A DNA stretch of 64,000 nucleotides. It comes from Doryteuthis pealeii. Its lineage: Eukaryota; Mollusca; Cephalopoda; Myopsida; Loliginidae. Within the stretch, counting starts at the first letter, position 1; every line of letters starts with the position of its first letter. The stretch covers positions 16,038,148-16,102,147 of the forward strand of contig CM042179.1 of the NCBI GenBank assembly GCA_023376005.1. The letters run 5' to 3'. Positions 20,180 through 32,295 of the stretch are shown here, piece by piece. A program made the position numbers and the translations under genes. Under the pieces are notes generated by a model that had not been told where the DNA came from, did not search any database, and worked only from the letters and a program-made list of their open reading frames with translations.

Positions 20180-20530
20180 CTTTCACTGCTGCTGACTGGT
20201 GAGGCTATCTTCCCCCACCATCTTGTTTTATGTATTTACTTGCAATTTTATCACATGCACTGCATGAGACCACCATAAAAAGGAAAGAAAACTGCACAAA
20301 AAAGTCTCATTAAGCCAAGTGTCCATGTTTTTATTATTAACCCACCCCCCCAAAGAAGATGAGGATAAGATAGCTTCAGGTATTGGCAGCTGTGAAAGAA
20401 TTGGGGTGAGGGAAGACTTCACAAAAAAAATACTAGCATCAAAAGAGAGATTACAAGCAGATAAATTATTCCTCTTATTAAAATGAATTTTAAAATTCAA
20501 ATTAAAAACACTATTAAACTTTTCCAATAT
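20180..20530 (+). repeat. Repeat N copy 2
   Basis: Paralog of 4800-5262 with shared ordered blocks as noted there. A 99-codon minus frame over it shows no recognised motif. Confidence 0.55.
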
Positions 20531-20670
20531 TCTTCTAGGGAATAGATGGTCTTAAAGTTGGTCATGTTAACCTAAGTCTTCCTAAATTTAAAATGTATGA
20601 TTTTTTTAAAAACTTGAAACAGTTCACTAATGGTCACAGGAACCTTTACTGACAAATAGACAGAAACCTT

Positions 20671-20905
20671 CAGTGACAATAAGACAGTAAACTTCTGATA
20701 GCTAGTGCACAGAAGTGATAGCTCAAGTCAACTGACTCAGAACCAGAATTGTCTGCTTTATATAGACACGTTGGGGACGGTTGATTGGCACAAGAGATGC
20801 TTATTTGCATAGGAAGTGCAGCTGTGTGAGCGACTTTTTAATACATTGCCCCAACAAAGGGAAGTGATTTGAAGCCATTTGCCAGCTTTTTCTCATTCGC
20901 CCTCC
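20671..20905 (+). mobile_element. Element K, 5' part
   Basis: Matches 21670-21850: 'tcaactgactcagaaccaga', 'ggcacaagagatgcttattt' + gcatagg, 'ctttttaatacattg' and 'gccatttgccagctttttct'. A TATA-like 'tttatatag' and an octamer-like 'atttgcat' lie here, which may be promoter parts. Confidence 0.6.
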
Positions 20906-20999
20906 CTGTGATATCCACATTGCCCCTATATTCTTTGTAATAAATAAATACAATTCTTGGTCATTTTCTCTTTTAAGGAGCCCTGATTCAGGAGGAAGA

Positions 21000-21226
21000 G
21001 TAAAGTCATTGGGGTGGCCTAGTCAGTATCAGCCAGACAGTGAGGGAGTCTATCCCCTTTTCACTAGGACTAGACCAAGGAGATTGTTTTGGAATCTGAG
21101 GCAGAGTGCTACACCTAACATCAGCTCCTTGCTTTACCACACAGATCTCTGTGCTACTCATAGGCTGAGTTGGCAAGGGCTGGTATCAAACCCTTAACCT
21201 TGTGATGCTCTACCGACTGAGCTAAA
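21000..21226 (-). mobile_element. SINE A copy
   Basis: Minus strand, tail 'agtaaagtcattggggtggc', complete body, head slightly deleted ('tgctctaccgactgagctaa'). Confidence 0.9.
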
Positions 21227-21540
21227 TAGAAATATGTTTTCCTGATGTTCTAAGAATTATCTGAATCTGAATACTTTCTCACAGTTTTATGACTATTGAC
21301 CTTATGTTTCTATCTCTGCTTGTGGAAAATGATGTTATGTTTACAGGGTGGTAGTTATTCTGGAGAGTGTTTCTAAGGGGTCAGAACTGAAGTTCAAGTA
21401 TTGTCCAATGAATCTTAGCTATACAGATATTTTGAACCCATCCTCTCTGTGAATTAATTAACATAGCAAGGGAGACCTGTTAAACTTCTGTTCCCTTTTT
21501 CGTTATTAACTCTATTGAAGATCTTATTGAGTTTACCCAG
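21227..21540. other. No gene
   Basis: Unique-looking sequence leading into the 41-bp tandem repeat. Nothing recognised. Confidence 0.5.
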
Positions 21541-21662
21541 CAATATTTCCTAATGAGACCAAAGTATAGTGGTGTGTTATTCAATATTTCCTGATGAGAC
21601 CAAAGTATAGTGGTGTGTTATTCAATATTTCCTGATGAGACCAAAGTATAGTGGTGTGTTAT
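21541..21662 (+). repeat. 41-bp tandem repeat, three copies
   Basis: Copies start at 21541, 21582 and 21623 ('caatatttcctgatgagacc' + 'aaagtatagtggtgtgttat' + t), nearly identical. Each contains CTGATGA (or CTAATGA), but no GAAA follows, so not a ribozyme. Confidence 0.9.
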
Positions 21663-21664
21663 CT

Positions 21665-22247
21665 CCGTTATGTCAACTGACTCAGAACCAGAATTGTTTG
21701 CTTTATATATACCCATTTGGGACGGCTAATTGGCACAAGAGATGCTCATTTGCATAGGAGGTGCTGCTGTTTGAGCACCTTTTTAATACATTGCACATGG
21801 CAACAACAAAGACAAGTGATCCAATGCCATTTGCCAGCTTTTTCTCAGTTATTTCCACAAGTATTTAATATATCTGTATTTAATATATCTGTGTGCTATT
21901 ATTGGAAACTACAAAATGACAGCCAAGATTTCTTCCTTTTATCAAAAACCATTTGGAAAACACTTGATGAAGGCAAGAATGTCCAATGTCTGAAACATTG
22001 GGACTATAATAACAAACAAGATGAGGATGATAATTTGAGTAAATCAAGGTATAATAATAATAATAATTACTTATCAGAAATTCAGACAGAAATTAATCTT
22101 CATTGTTAGTTAATTTATTTAATCTAAATATTTTAATCCAATGAACTTTTGTTCTTGATAATAATAAATTACATTTAAAATCTGTTGTTTTTTTTAAGAG
22201 CATGCCTTCATTTTCAAAACATATTAGCAAATTAAGTAGATTCTTAA
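21665..22247 (+). mobile_element. Element K copy 2, longest copy
   Basis: Joins the 5' part ('tcaactgactcagaaccaga') and the 3' part that are separate at 19.5 and 20.7 kb. It contains the same hammerhead-like relic: TTGATGA (21964-21970) and GAAA (21992-21995), with AGGC/GTCT between. The 130-codon frame over it is interpreted as chance openness of a recent repeat. Confidence 0.7.
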
Positions 22248-22970
22248 GTAATATATATTTTAGTAATTTGAATAAGATAGTTCTAACTATATGAATGCTG
22301 AAGCAACTTACAAAGTATATATATAAGTAATAATAATTACAGTTTCCTATAATTGATCTATTACATTAAAACTTTGTGATCCAGTTGCATCTACATAAAA
22401 CCATTTAGTTAATTTTCACATCTTTTATGAGTTTATTTTTGTGATATTTTTTAAGATGAGCAACAATTTTGCTGTTGGGATAAAAGCAGATGTTTTAGAC
22501 TAAATAAAGTATACAAATCTTAAATAAATACTCAAAATTATCCTTGCAAGTCAGGATTTTGTGTAATGCATATCTGCATGATTGGAGACATCTTACTTTA
22601 TCTATATATAATTAAAATTCTCATTACTTTTGTACATGTGCATGTAACTATAACTCAAAAAAAGAGCACATTATAGCAAGATTTTCTTTGGAGCAATATA
22701 CTTAAATCTAAAAGAATAAAACAATGTCCAGTCTGTTAGGGGAGATAATTCTCCCCTAACAAACACTCTGACTCTTCATTGAAAAAAGTGTAGTATCAGA
22801 CAACAATATGGCTGCTTGATAAATACACTACTCGTTGACTATTAATTGTTTATGTAACCCATTTTAATGTATTCCTGGTTGGTGAGAAAATAAAAATGAA
22901 TATTTTTGTATTTTAAAAACATATTTAACTGTTTTGTCATTCTTGTTACTCCTAACATCTTGGGGTATAA
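22248..22970. other. No gene
   Basis: AT-rich. A short inverted repeat 'gttaggggagataattctcccctaac' core (22736-22761) is the only structure noticed. Confidence 0.5.
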
Positions 22971-22971
22971 A

Positions 22972-23202
22972 ATAAAGTTGTCAGGGTGGACTAAAGTTGG
23001 TATCAGCCAGACAGCAAGGGAATCTATCCCCTTTTCACTAGCGCTTGACCAAGGAGATTGTTTGGGCATTTGAGGTGGAGCGCCACTCCTACCATCAGCT
23101 CTTCCGTTTATCGCATATATCCATGTGCTACTCATATGCTGAGTTGGTGAGGGCCAGAATCCTACCAGGAATCTCAAGGTTTCCAGCTGAGCTAAACCGA
23201 CT
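22972..23202 (-). mobile_element. SINE A copy
   Basis: Minus strand, 'aaagttgtcagggtgga' tail, body 'ccccttttcactagcgcttg'. The head is partly deleted, retaining 'cagctgagctaaacc'. Confidence 0.9.
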
Positions 23203-23384
23203 GTAAAAAGAAAATGCATGTTATAACAAGATTTGTATAAGAGAAAATACACTTGAAATACTGTAACTTATAAAAAATAAAACCATTTCCAGTCCAATTT
23301 GCAACTGAATATTAATTTTCTGGGATTTTTATTGATGCTGAAGATCATCTTTTAATCATATAAATTATAAACACAACTGAAATT

Positions 23385-23545
23385 AGTATAATTTGGATTA
23401 TTCAGACTATTTTTCTCATCTTTATTGTTATTTGCACAACATTTCATCTGATATGCCTTTCAGCCTTCTTCAGATGTGCAGATAACAATAAGATAAGAAC
23501 AATAGTCTGAATAATCCAAATTATCAAGCCTCATCTCAAAAATTA
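23385..23545. mobile_element. Foldback family D copy
   Basis: 'aatttggattattcagacta' and its complement at about 23504-23523 bracket a centre with 'cagccttcttcagatgtgca'. The minus strand reads CTGAAGA AGGCT...GAAATG, the family D ribozyme-like motif with stem II lost. Confidence 0.65.
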
Positions 23546-23647
23546 AGAGAAATAGTAACTGAAATTAGTGTTAATTGATACATAGAATCCTTTACTTTTT
23601 CTTAAATAATGAACTGCAATTATTGTAGGTTATAAGACATCTAATAT

Positions 23648-23877
23648 TAGTAGTATCCACCTAGGAACCACAAAGTTCCAATTTTGAAACCAGTCCTCAC
23701 TAATTCAATACAATAGATTGCACAACTTGGATATGTGCAGTAAAGTGGGGAGCTGATGGTGGGGAACTCCATTTGAGATTTTAAAAAACAATCTCCCTAG
23801 TCTAGCACTAGTAAAAAGAGGATAGACTCCCTTGCTGTCCAACTGATACCAACAATAGGCCACTCCGATGACTTTTT
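23648..23877 (+). mobile_element. SINE A copy, old
   Basis: Plus strand and strongly diverged. 'aaagtggggagctgatgg', 'gcactagtaaaaagaggata' and 'ctgataccaacaataggcca' identify it. Confidence 0.8.
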
Positions 23878-24655
23878 TATACTATTTAAGACATTCATGT
23901 TAAAATATTCATTTTAAACATAATTTTTTATTATCATTAATACATTTTTTTATCATTATAATCATTATTATCAATATTACTAGCAGAAATATGTGCCTTC
24001 CATGCACTTGAAGTATTTACATTTTAATGTAATATATCATATCAAATTAGATAAACTAACAAAACTAAATAAGAACACATATAAAAAGATTACAATTATC
24101 TTTATTTTATTTTAATTGATTTCTACATGAAATTATACATAGGATTGCTTTATGTGTGTATAAATATTAAAAAAAGATATCAATATAAGGAAAAATTAAA
24201 AAATTAATAAAAATTTAAAAATTAAAAATTAAAAAAAAATAAATAAAAATAGCACTTAATATTATTTAGAATAAAATCATTATGTTAAACTTATTTGAAA
24301 CAGAGATGGTATAATCAAAGATTAGAATAGTTTGGACACTAGCTCATCCCCATCAATCCTGGCTTTCATTGCTAAATTTTCTAAATGTATATGATGTAAA
24401 TAATGAAAGGATTTGTGGTGAAATTTTGGTTACAGACAGACAGACACATAATCTCCAGTATGATAAGATATGTTATAGGTTATAATTTGATTTGACCCAT
24501 GTCTACAAAGTTTGTTTTTCTGGGGGTTTTCTGTGTATTGATTTGTTTTAGTATCTATGAACAAAACAAAAATACACTTAGAATGTTCCTATTTTATGAT
24601 AATAAATTTCAATATAACTATAAAATTGCTGTTTTAAATTCTGTTTATATGAGAA
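23878..24655. other. Very AT-rich, no gene
   Basis: Poly-A and poly-T rich stretch, including AAAATTAAAA runs near 24190-24240. Nothing recognised. Confidence 0.6.
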
Positions 24656-24659
24656 ATAT

Positions 24660-25540
24660 TTAAAGGAAAAATTCAAAATCAAAGGAAGAACCATACAAAA
24701 CTGAAGAAAAAAACATACAAAAATACAAAATTACATAAAGAAAGAAAAAGATAAAGAAAAGAAACATTCAAAATTAAAGAAAGAAAAATACAAAACAGAA
24801 AGAAGCACCTAAAAGAAACATACAAAATTACAAAAGGAATCCTACAAAATTACCAAAAAGAAACACATAATTATAGAAAGAAACATACAAAATTAGAATA
24901 AAAAACCTACAAAATAAACATAGAAAATTAAGAACTAGATTACAGAAAAGAATATAAAATTACAAAAAGAAACATACTAGATTACAGAAAAGAAATATAA
25001 AATTACAAAAAGAACATACTAGATTACAGAAAGAAATATAAATTACAAAAAGAAACATACTAGATTACAGAAAAGAAATATAAATTACAAAAAGAAACAT
25101 ACTAGATTACAGAAAAGAAATATAAAATTACAAAAAGAAACATACTAGATTACAGAAAAGAAATATAAAATTACAAAAAGAAACATACTAGATTACAGAA
25201 AAGAATATAAAATTACAAAAAGAAACATACTAGATTACAGAAAAGAAATATAAAATTACAAAGAAACATACTAGATTACAGAAAAGAAATATAAATTACA
25301 AAGAAACATACTAGATTACAGAAGAAATATAAAATTACAAAAAGAAAGAACATACAAAGAAACATAGAACATTACAAAAAGTAACAAAGAAAAAATTATA
25401 TATACTTACAGAAAGAAACATACAAATTTACAGAAAATAACATACAAAAGTTACAGAAATTAACATACAAAACGAACATAAATTAATTTACAAAAAGTAA
25501 CATACAAAACAAACATACAATATTACAGAGACAAGATACA
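24660..25540 (+). repeat. A-rich 43-bp minisatellite
   Basis: The core array at 24910-25345 repeats 'agaaacatactagattacag' + 'aaaagaaatataaaattaca' + aaa about ten times. Degenerate 'agaaacatacaaaatta' words extend it on both sides. Confidence 0.92.
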
Positions 25541-25557
25541 TTATATATATATATATA

Positions 25558-25726
25558 TATGAAAGTAAACAAACAAACAATGTGTTTGATATGGCCTTAG
25601 CCAACAATTTTTGGGAGAATATGTACTTAATTGAAGTCATACCTAATTTCTGAAAATTAATTAGTTGATAATTAATGAATTAGGCAGGCATATCTGTTCA
25701 AATGTAAAGCTAAACAAATTGAGAAA

Positions 25727-25733
<7 letters not shown>
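25558..25733 (-). mobile_element. SINE E tail copy, no head or ribozyme
   Basis: On the minus strand it starts 'ATTGACTTTTCTCAATTTG', which corresponds to position 13962 of SINE E, six bases past the predicted cleavage site, and runs to the E 3' end 'TTTGTTTGTTTACTTTC'. A (TG)n tract (25735-25790) abuts the truncated end. Confidence 0.8.
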
Positions 25734-25762
<29 letters not shown>

Positions 25763-25790
25763 TGCGTGTGCGTGTGTGTGTGTGTGTGTT

Positions 25791-26171
25791 CACATAATCT
25801 TGAGATGCAAATGAAAGAATATGATCAATTCATTTCATGAAGTATAAATCTGCTCAGTATAAGAACATATGACTAAAAAGCTGCTTTTTAGATATTGCAC
25901 TTAAAACCACAGTGATTGCACAGTGATCGTTTTGTATAGATAATAAAACAAAGTTAAATATATTTAAGTAAAGATTGTTTTTGTCAAGTAAATGATATAG
26001 GTAATCTTCACAGAGACAATACTAAATTGAGTCAAAGAATAAATCAGTAGTTGAAAACTTTTTCCTAAATAGTAAAGTAAAATGTAATTAACAATACTGA
26101 AGAATTAATCATATAAATCTTAATAATCCCAAATTAGGAAGTAACATGGAAGTAAAGTGTATATCTTCCAC

Positions 26172-26203
<32 letters not shown>

Positions 26204-26681
26204 ATGAAGAGAGGAAAAAAGAAAAGATTGTGGTGAGTGAGTGGATGAGTGAATGAGAATACATAAATATTATAATAAAAAAGACAGTGTTAAGCTACAG
26301 TTGATAAATAACTAAACCAGAAGCAAATATCTGCCTATTTACTTATTTATGATTTAGGGTGTGTCCTTACACATTTGTACCAAATGTGAGGTTAGGTAAG
26401 AGTTCCTGATGTGTCATGAAAGCAGCTTTAGTCTATGGCAAGAAAAATTCTTGCCAACTTATGACTAATCTACAGTTTTATGTGAAGTAAAGATAAAAAA
26501 AAAAATTCTTGCTTTTTATGTTTATACCTAACTCAAAACAGGTCAGTAGACCAATTAAAATAAAGAATTACTTGACTATTTCTTTTTATTGTACATTATA
26601 TTTGTAGAATTTTTTTAAATACAAAGGAAAAATTTTGGAATGTTCTCTATGATCTACATCAGCAAATAATGATGATATTCT
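25791..26681. other. No gene; TA tract
   Basis: AT-rich; TA tract at 26175-26203. No recognised element. Confidence 0.5.
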
Positions 26682-26731
26682 AATTTCCTCATACCTTTAC
26701 ATATCTATATATGTAAAGGTATGAGGAAATT
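26682..26731. repeat. 23-bp perfect hairpin
   Basis: Arms 26682-26704 and 26709-26731 are exact complements with a 4-base loop. The right arm is the start of the tandem repeat that follows. Confidence 0.85.
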
Positions 26732-26860
26732 AAAATGTTTTGTTCATTTGGTTAAAATAAGGAGTAATTTAAAGAAATGATAATTCAAAAAATAATTGAA
26801 GAGTATGCAAATTTATTTATCAATCTATCAAATTAATTCCTATCTATGTATTATCTGTAT

Positions 26861-26892
<32 letters not shown>

Positions 26893-27720
26893 GTCATGCA
26901 ATCAGCATGGATATCCATAACAATCTCTCGCCGACCCTCCCTATCATTCATTGAACCAGGAAGGTCCTCCACGCAGCATCCAGTATCCTCGCAGAGTTGG
27001 TCAATGGGCGGCCCACACTAGCATGCCCATGTGTTGGTTTCCACTGGAGAATGTCGCTTATGAGCTCGTCCTTGCTTCTCCAGCAGTGTCCAGCATATCT
27101 TGTTCCATCTAACTCAGATGGGGGGCAGGTGGCCGTACAGCTGTTTCCTTGTGGGGTGTTGTTTCCATGATTTGTTCAAGACCGTACGCAGCATTCTTGT
27201 GCAGCTCCCATCTAGCTTATTCTCAAGGCGCCTTGTTAGGGTCCAAGTAGTGCAGCCGTACAGCAGCACTGATACAACCACAGCCTGGAAGTGATTTAGC
27301 AAATAGATATGTATAGGTATGAGGAAATTTAAATGTTTTATTCATTTGGTTAAGCAAAAGGAGTAATTCAAAGAAATGATAATTTACAAAATAATAGAAG
27401 AGTATGCAAATTAGGAAAGATCTATCTATCAAGTTCATTCACATCTATGTATCATCTATATATAAGTGACTGCATAAAAGTGCATAGTGATTTAACAAAT
27501 ATATAAGTATGAGAAAATTTAAATGTTTTGTTCATTTGGTTAAGCAAGAGTAATTTAAAGAAATGATAGTTTAAAAAATGATAGAAGAGTATACAAATTA
27601 GGTTAGATCTATCTATCTATCTATCTATCTATCAACCAATTAATTGATATCTATGTATTATCTGTATATCTATATAAGTGACTGTATGTATGCTCATAGT
27701 GAATAAGCAAATTTTACAAA
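26705..27720 (+). repeat. Three tandem copies of an approx. 190-bp repeat, one split by a LINE
   Basis: Copies begin near 26711, 27308 and 27506 ('ggtatgaggaaatttaaatg', 'tcatttggttaagcaa', 'gaagagtatgcaaatt', 'catctatgtatcatcta'). The first is interrupted at about 26860-27300 by a LINE tail. An (ATCT)n run lies at 27608-27634. Confidence 0.8.
26861..27302 (-). mobile_element. LINE 3' end with (GAT)n tail
   Basis: The minus strand reads 'SVLLYGCTTWTLTRRLENKL', 'MLRTVLNKSWKQHPTRKQLY', 'GHLPPI', then 'GSMNDREGRREIVMDIHADC' ending MT-stop and a (GAT)n tail (26861-26893 on the plus strand as ATC). This is the C-terminal end of a non-LTR retrotransposon ORF, downstream of the RT domain, 5'-truncated. 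The segment 27302-27114 is open over 62 codons. An internal stop and frameshift near 27100 mark it as dead. The microsatellite 3' tail instead of poly-A suggests the RTE clade. Confidence 0.88.
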
Positions 27721-28095
27721 TTTTCAAAAAACCTCATTCTAGAAGGCCGGCTATTTTAGATCTTTTGAAGACCTCCTCTCATTGTAAAAGATTCTTGTCA
27801 AGCATCACAGATTTTTGATAAGTATTATAAGTAATTTTTATACTTTTAGTTTAGATTTAACATTTAGAAACAAAAACTTGATATCAATTTTATTATTTGA
27901 TGAAGTTGATATCCCTACAAATCTTAAAAGTTCTGTCTTAATTTATTTAGAGGTAACTTTATATGCATTTAGATTTGCTGTCTACTTCTGTTAAGTATTT
28001 ATTTCACATATCAATTTTAAGAAGTATATCTAAAAAATAAAAAAATTCAATTCTAACTAATTATTCAAGAGGTGTATCATCATTAATAATGATTA
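27721..28095. other. No gene
   Basis: AT-rich sequence before the minisatellite. Confidence 0.5.
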
Positions 28096-28756
28096 GCTTT
28101 GAAAATGTCTCCCCAATCCTTATTTTCAAAATGTCTCCCCAATCCTTATTTTGAAAGTGTCTCTCCAATCCTTATTTTGAAAGTGTGTCACCTAATCTTC
28201 ATTCAAAAAATGTCTCCCCAATCCTCATTTTAAAAATATCTCTCAAATTCTTATTTTGAAAGTTCTCTCCAAATCCTTATTTTTAAAGTGTTTCCCCAAT
28301 TCTCATCTTAAAAAATTCTCCCAAATCCTCGCTTTTAAAGTGTCTCCCCAATCCTTATTTTTAAAGTGCTCCCAATCCTTATTTTTAAAGTGCCCCAATC
28401 CTTATTTTGAAAGTGCCTTCCCAATCCTTATTTTTAAAGTGTCTCCCCAAATCCTTATTTTTAAGGTGTCTCCCAAATCCTTATTTTTAAAGTGTCCCCC
28501 TAATCCTTATTTTGAAAGTGTCTCCCCAAATCCTTATATTGAAAGTGCCTTCCCAATCCTTATTTTTAAAGTGTCTCCCCAAATCCTTATTTTTAAGGTG
28601 TCTCCCAAATCCTTATTTTTAAGTGTCTCCCTAAATCCTTAAAGTGTCTCTCAAATCCTTATTTTTAAAGTGTCTCCCCAAATCCTTATTTTTAAAGTGT
28701 CCCCCTAATCCTTATTTTTAAAGTGTCAAAGTGTCTCCCAATCCTTATTTTCAGAA
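28096..28756 (+). repeat. 27-bp minisatellite
   Basis: About 24 copies of 'aaatccttatttttaaagtg' + tctcccc, with 1-2 base variation. The 128-codon frame at 28256-28642 (repeating FLKCxPN..) only reflects this unit. Confidence 0.95.
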
Positions 28757-30185
28757 GGCAGTTGGTTTCAAATCCAGACTAAAATAAGATGTCAGTAATA
28801 AATCACACATATAAAGTATTTGGTTGACCCTATCAGGAAATCCAATATGGAATTAAACAGAGCTAGGAAACCTCAAATAAAGAATAAATAAATAAGTGAA
28901 CAAATAGAAAGTAAATCAGTATTAAAAAAAATATATATAGAATAAACAAGAAAGCAACAAAAGAAAAATCAGTAGTGACATGACAGGAAAAAAATATTTT
29001 TATTTGTATGAAACTTCACAATGGACAATTGTTACAATCAACTGCAAAATAAATACACCAGAAAAAAGGCTGGAAAATGCACAACCAAAACATTGTGTAC
29101 AAGAAAACAACAAGGACACAGAAAAGAGTCCATCCAATACAAAGTGAATTGTTTTCAATATTACTCATTATAATAGAGAAACAGGTTAGTGAGAAGGGAA
29201 TACACAACATGTGTATTCATTTTCACACAAATGTCAGTCTTTAATCTGAGGCAGCTTCAGACCCTCAGGATATAGAACAGCTGATCAGGGAGTTTCTTTT
29301 TTACTGATGATTGAAGATTTAGTTGCTCCCACCAGTCATTTCTGCAATGCATAAAATTCAGCTTTGCAAAAGCAACAAAAGTCTTTGGTTTTGAAGTCAG
29401 CCTGAAGAAGATAATAATAATCCTCTATTAACCTGAACATTGGCAAGAGTATCAGCCACTTTCCAGCAACTAGAAAGAATCTACAAAGATATGCTGTACA
29501 CCCTCCTCTCCTATATTGCACCAAATTATAGGTCATCTTACTGCTATCACCTATGCCTACTTGAATCCTCCTTCTTTCATCATCACTTCTTCACTATTTT
29601 TCTTTGTACAATGGAGAAAATTTGAAGACTGCAAATGTCACAAACATGAATAGATATGATGGGCTAAGTAGCATGTCAAAGATGCAAGACTATCATCTAC
29701 CAAAATTTTTGTTTTTTTACTGTTTGGTGAACTATCTACATGTAAAAAAAAACAGAGAGATATAAGTAAAATATGTAAAAAGGCTCCTAAATAAGATGAT
29801 CATTTCATGTAGTATTGATCTGGGCTGAGGTTAGGATCACATGTCACCCACCCCCTCAAATCTATGATACCACACTACCAAATCTACTACATGTTAATTT
29901 TCATGAAGTAGTATTTCTATACAAACCCCCACTGTACTACATGTCAATTTTAATAAAGTAGTATTCATGTATGAACCTCCACTATACTACATGGTAATTT
30001 TCAACTAATAATAATATTTAACTATAGAAAAACAAAGATAAACAAGCAATATAAAATACATGATGTAGGTGTGTGTGTACATAATACATTAAACCCTTAA
30101 AAACATGTTTAGTAAAGAAGGAAATGAAAAAACTGTAGAACTACAATACAATTTTGACTCATTACTCGATGAGGTCATGAATGAA
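28757..30185. other. No gene
   Basis: About 1.4 kb of AT-rich DNA. A threefold 'ctacatgttaattttcatga'-type repeat at 29885-30005 is noted. The 61-66 codon frames lack motifs. Confidence 0.5.
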
Positions 30186-30189
30186 AGAA

Positions 30190-31887
30190 TTTTAAAACAC
30201 CCTACTATGTAGTGGTAATGAAGGTATTTTAAAACACCCTACTATATAGGGGTAATGAAGGAATTTTAAAACACCCTACTATATAGGGGTAATGAAGGTA
30301 TTTTACCCTACTATATAGGGGTAATGAAGGTATTTTAAAACACCCTACTATTAGGGGTAATGAAGGTTTTAAAACACCTACTATATAGGGGTAATGAAGG
30401 AATTTTAAAAACACCCTACTATATAGGGGTAATGAAGGTATTTTAAAACACCTACTATATAGGGGTAATGAAGGTATTTTAAAACACCCTACTATATAGG
30501 GGTAATGAAGGAATTTTAAAACACCCTACTATATAGGGTAATGAAGGTATTTTAAAACACCCTACTATATAGGGGTAATGAAGGTATTTTAAACACCCTA
30601 CTATATAGGGGTAATTTTAAAACACCCTACTATATAGGGGTAATGAAGGTATTTTAAAACACCCTACTATATAGGGGTAATGAAGGAATTTTAAAACACC
30701 CTACTAGGGGTAATGAAGGTATTTTAAAACACCTACTATATAGGGGTAATGAAGGAATTTTAAACACCCTACTATATAGGGGTAATGAAGGTATTTTAAA
30801 ACACCCTACTATATAGGGGTAATGAAGGTATTTTTAAACACCCTACTATATAGGGTAATTTTTAAAAACCCTACTATATAGGGGTAATGAAGGTATTTTA
30901 AACACCCTACTATATAGGGGTAATGAAGGTATTTTAAAAACACCTACTATATAGGGGTAATGAAGGAATTTTTAAAACACCTACTATATAGGGGTAATGA
31001 AGGAATTTTAAAACACCCTACTATATAGGGGTAATGAAGGTATTTTAAAACACCCTACTATATAGGGTAATGAAGGTATTTTAAAACACCCTACTATATA
31101 GGTAATGAAGGTATTTTAAAACACCCTACTACTATATAGGGGTAATGAAGGAATTTTAAAACACCCTACTATATAGGGGTAATGAAGGTATTTTAAAACA
31201 CCTACTATATAGGGGTAATGAAGGTATTTTAAAACACCCTACTATATAGGGGTAATGAAGGTATAGGGGTAATGAAGGTATTTAAAACACCCTACTATAT
31301 AGGGGTATGAATATATAGGTAAAAAACACCCTACTATAATTAATGAAGGTATTTTAAAACACCCTACTTTATAGGGGTAATTATTTTAAAACACCCTACT
31401 ATATAGGGGTAATGAAGGTATTTTAAAACACCCTACTATATAGGGTAATGAAGGTATTTTAAAACACCCTACTATATAGGGGTAATGAAGGATTTTAAAA
31501 CACCCTACTATATAGGGGTAATGGTATTTTAAAACACCCTACTATATAGGGGTAATGAAGGTATTTTTAAAACACCCTACTATATAGGGGTAATGAAGGT
31601 ATTTTAAAACAACACCCTACTATATAGGTAATGAAGGATTTTAAAACACCTACTATATGGTAATGAAGGAATTTTAAAACACCCTACTATATAGGGGTAA
31701 TGAAGGAATTTTAAAACACCCTACTATATAGGGGTAATGAAGGAATTTTAAAACACCCTACTATGTAGTGGTAATGAAGGAATTTTAAAACACCCTACTA
31801 TATAGGGGTAATGAAGGTATTTTAAAACACCCTACTATATAGGGGTAATGAAGGAATTTTAAAACACCCTACTATATAGGGGTAATG
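30190..31887 (+). repeat. 37-bp minisatellite, about 45 copies
   Basis: Unit 'ggggtaatgaaggtatttta' + 'aaacaccctactatata'. It contains the short inverted repeat CCCTA..TAGGG and the palindrome TTTTAAAA, so single strands can form serial hairpins. Copies differ by small deletions. Confidence 0.96.
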
Positions 31888-32295
31888 TGTAGCTCTATTC
31901 TATCCAATAGATAAAAGAAAGCTGTGTGGAATCACTTATACTAATAGCAAAGTAAGCAAAGAACTATAAACATTATCATATTTATACCAAACATTAAGAT
32001 ACAGTTATAGTCAACCAACTTTAACATTCCATTTACAGATTTGAGCCAATAAGTATTCATAAAAAATACATGAAACCTACTCTTCCAGGGTCCTCTGTTA
32101 CATAATATCATGGGTAGACTATGAAATATGTATGTACGTGTAGATAAATTTTGAATTGAAGTTCATTGAAGATTCAAAATCGGAGGGGGTTAAATAGAAA
32201 GTTACCATTAGCCATTATAGTTATTATTGCCAGGTAATGACCTTAACTTGATCCCCCACCTGACTTTTGCCAGCAAGAGAACAAAAATTAAGTTA
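31888..32295. repeat. No gene; sequence related to 38060-38240
   Basis: 'ttttgaattgaagttcattg' + 'aagattcaaaatc' (32148-32180) resembles 'ttttgaattcaaggttgttg' + 'aaattcaaaatc' (38086-38118), with weaker similarity after it. Class unknown. Confidence 0.4.

Noticed and set aside
21541..21662. CTGATGA in the 41-bp tandem repeat as a hammerhead core
   Set aside because: Followed by GACCAAAG..GGTGTG without GAAA; stem II could be drawn but the second core strand is missing.
28256..28642. 128-codon frame with repeating FLKC/PNPYF motifs
   Set aside because: The 27-bp minisatellite unit is a multiple of 3 and keeps a frame open by itself; no evidence of a protein.
28096..31887. CRISPR-like regular repeats
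   Set aside because: Units are directly tandem with no unique spacers, and the window is eukaryotic in character.
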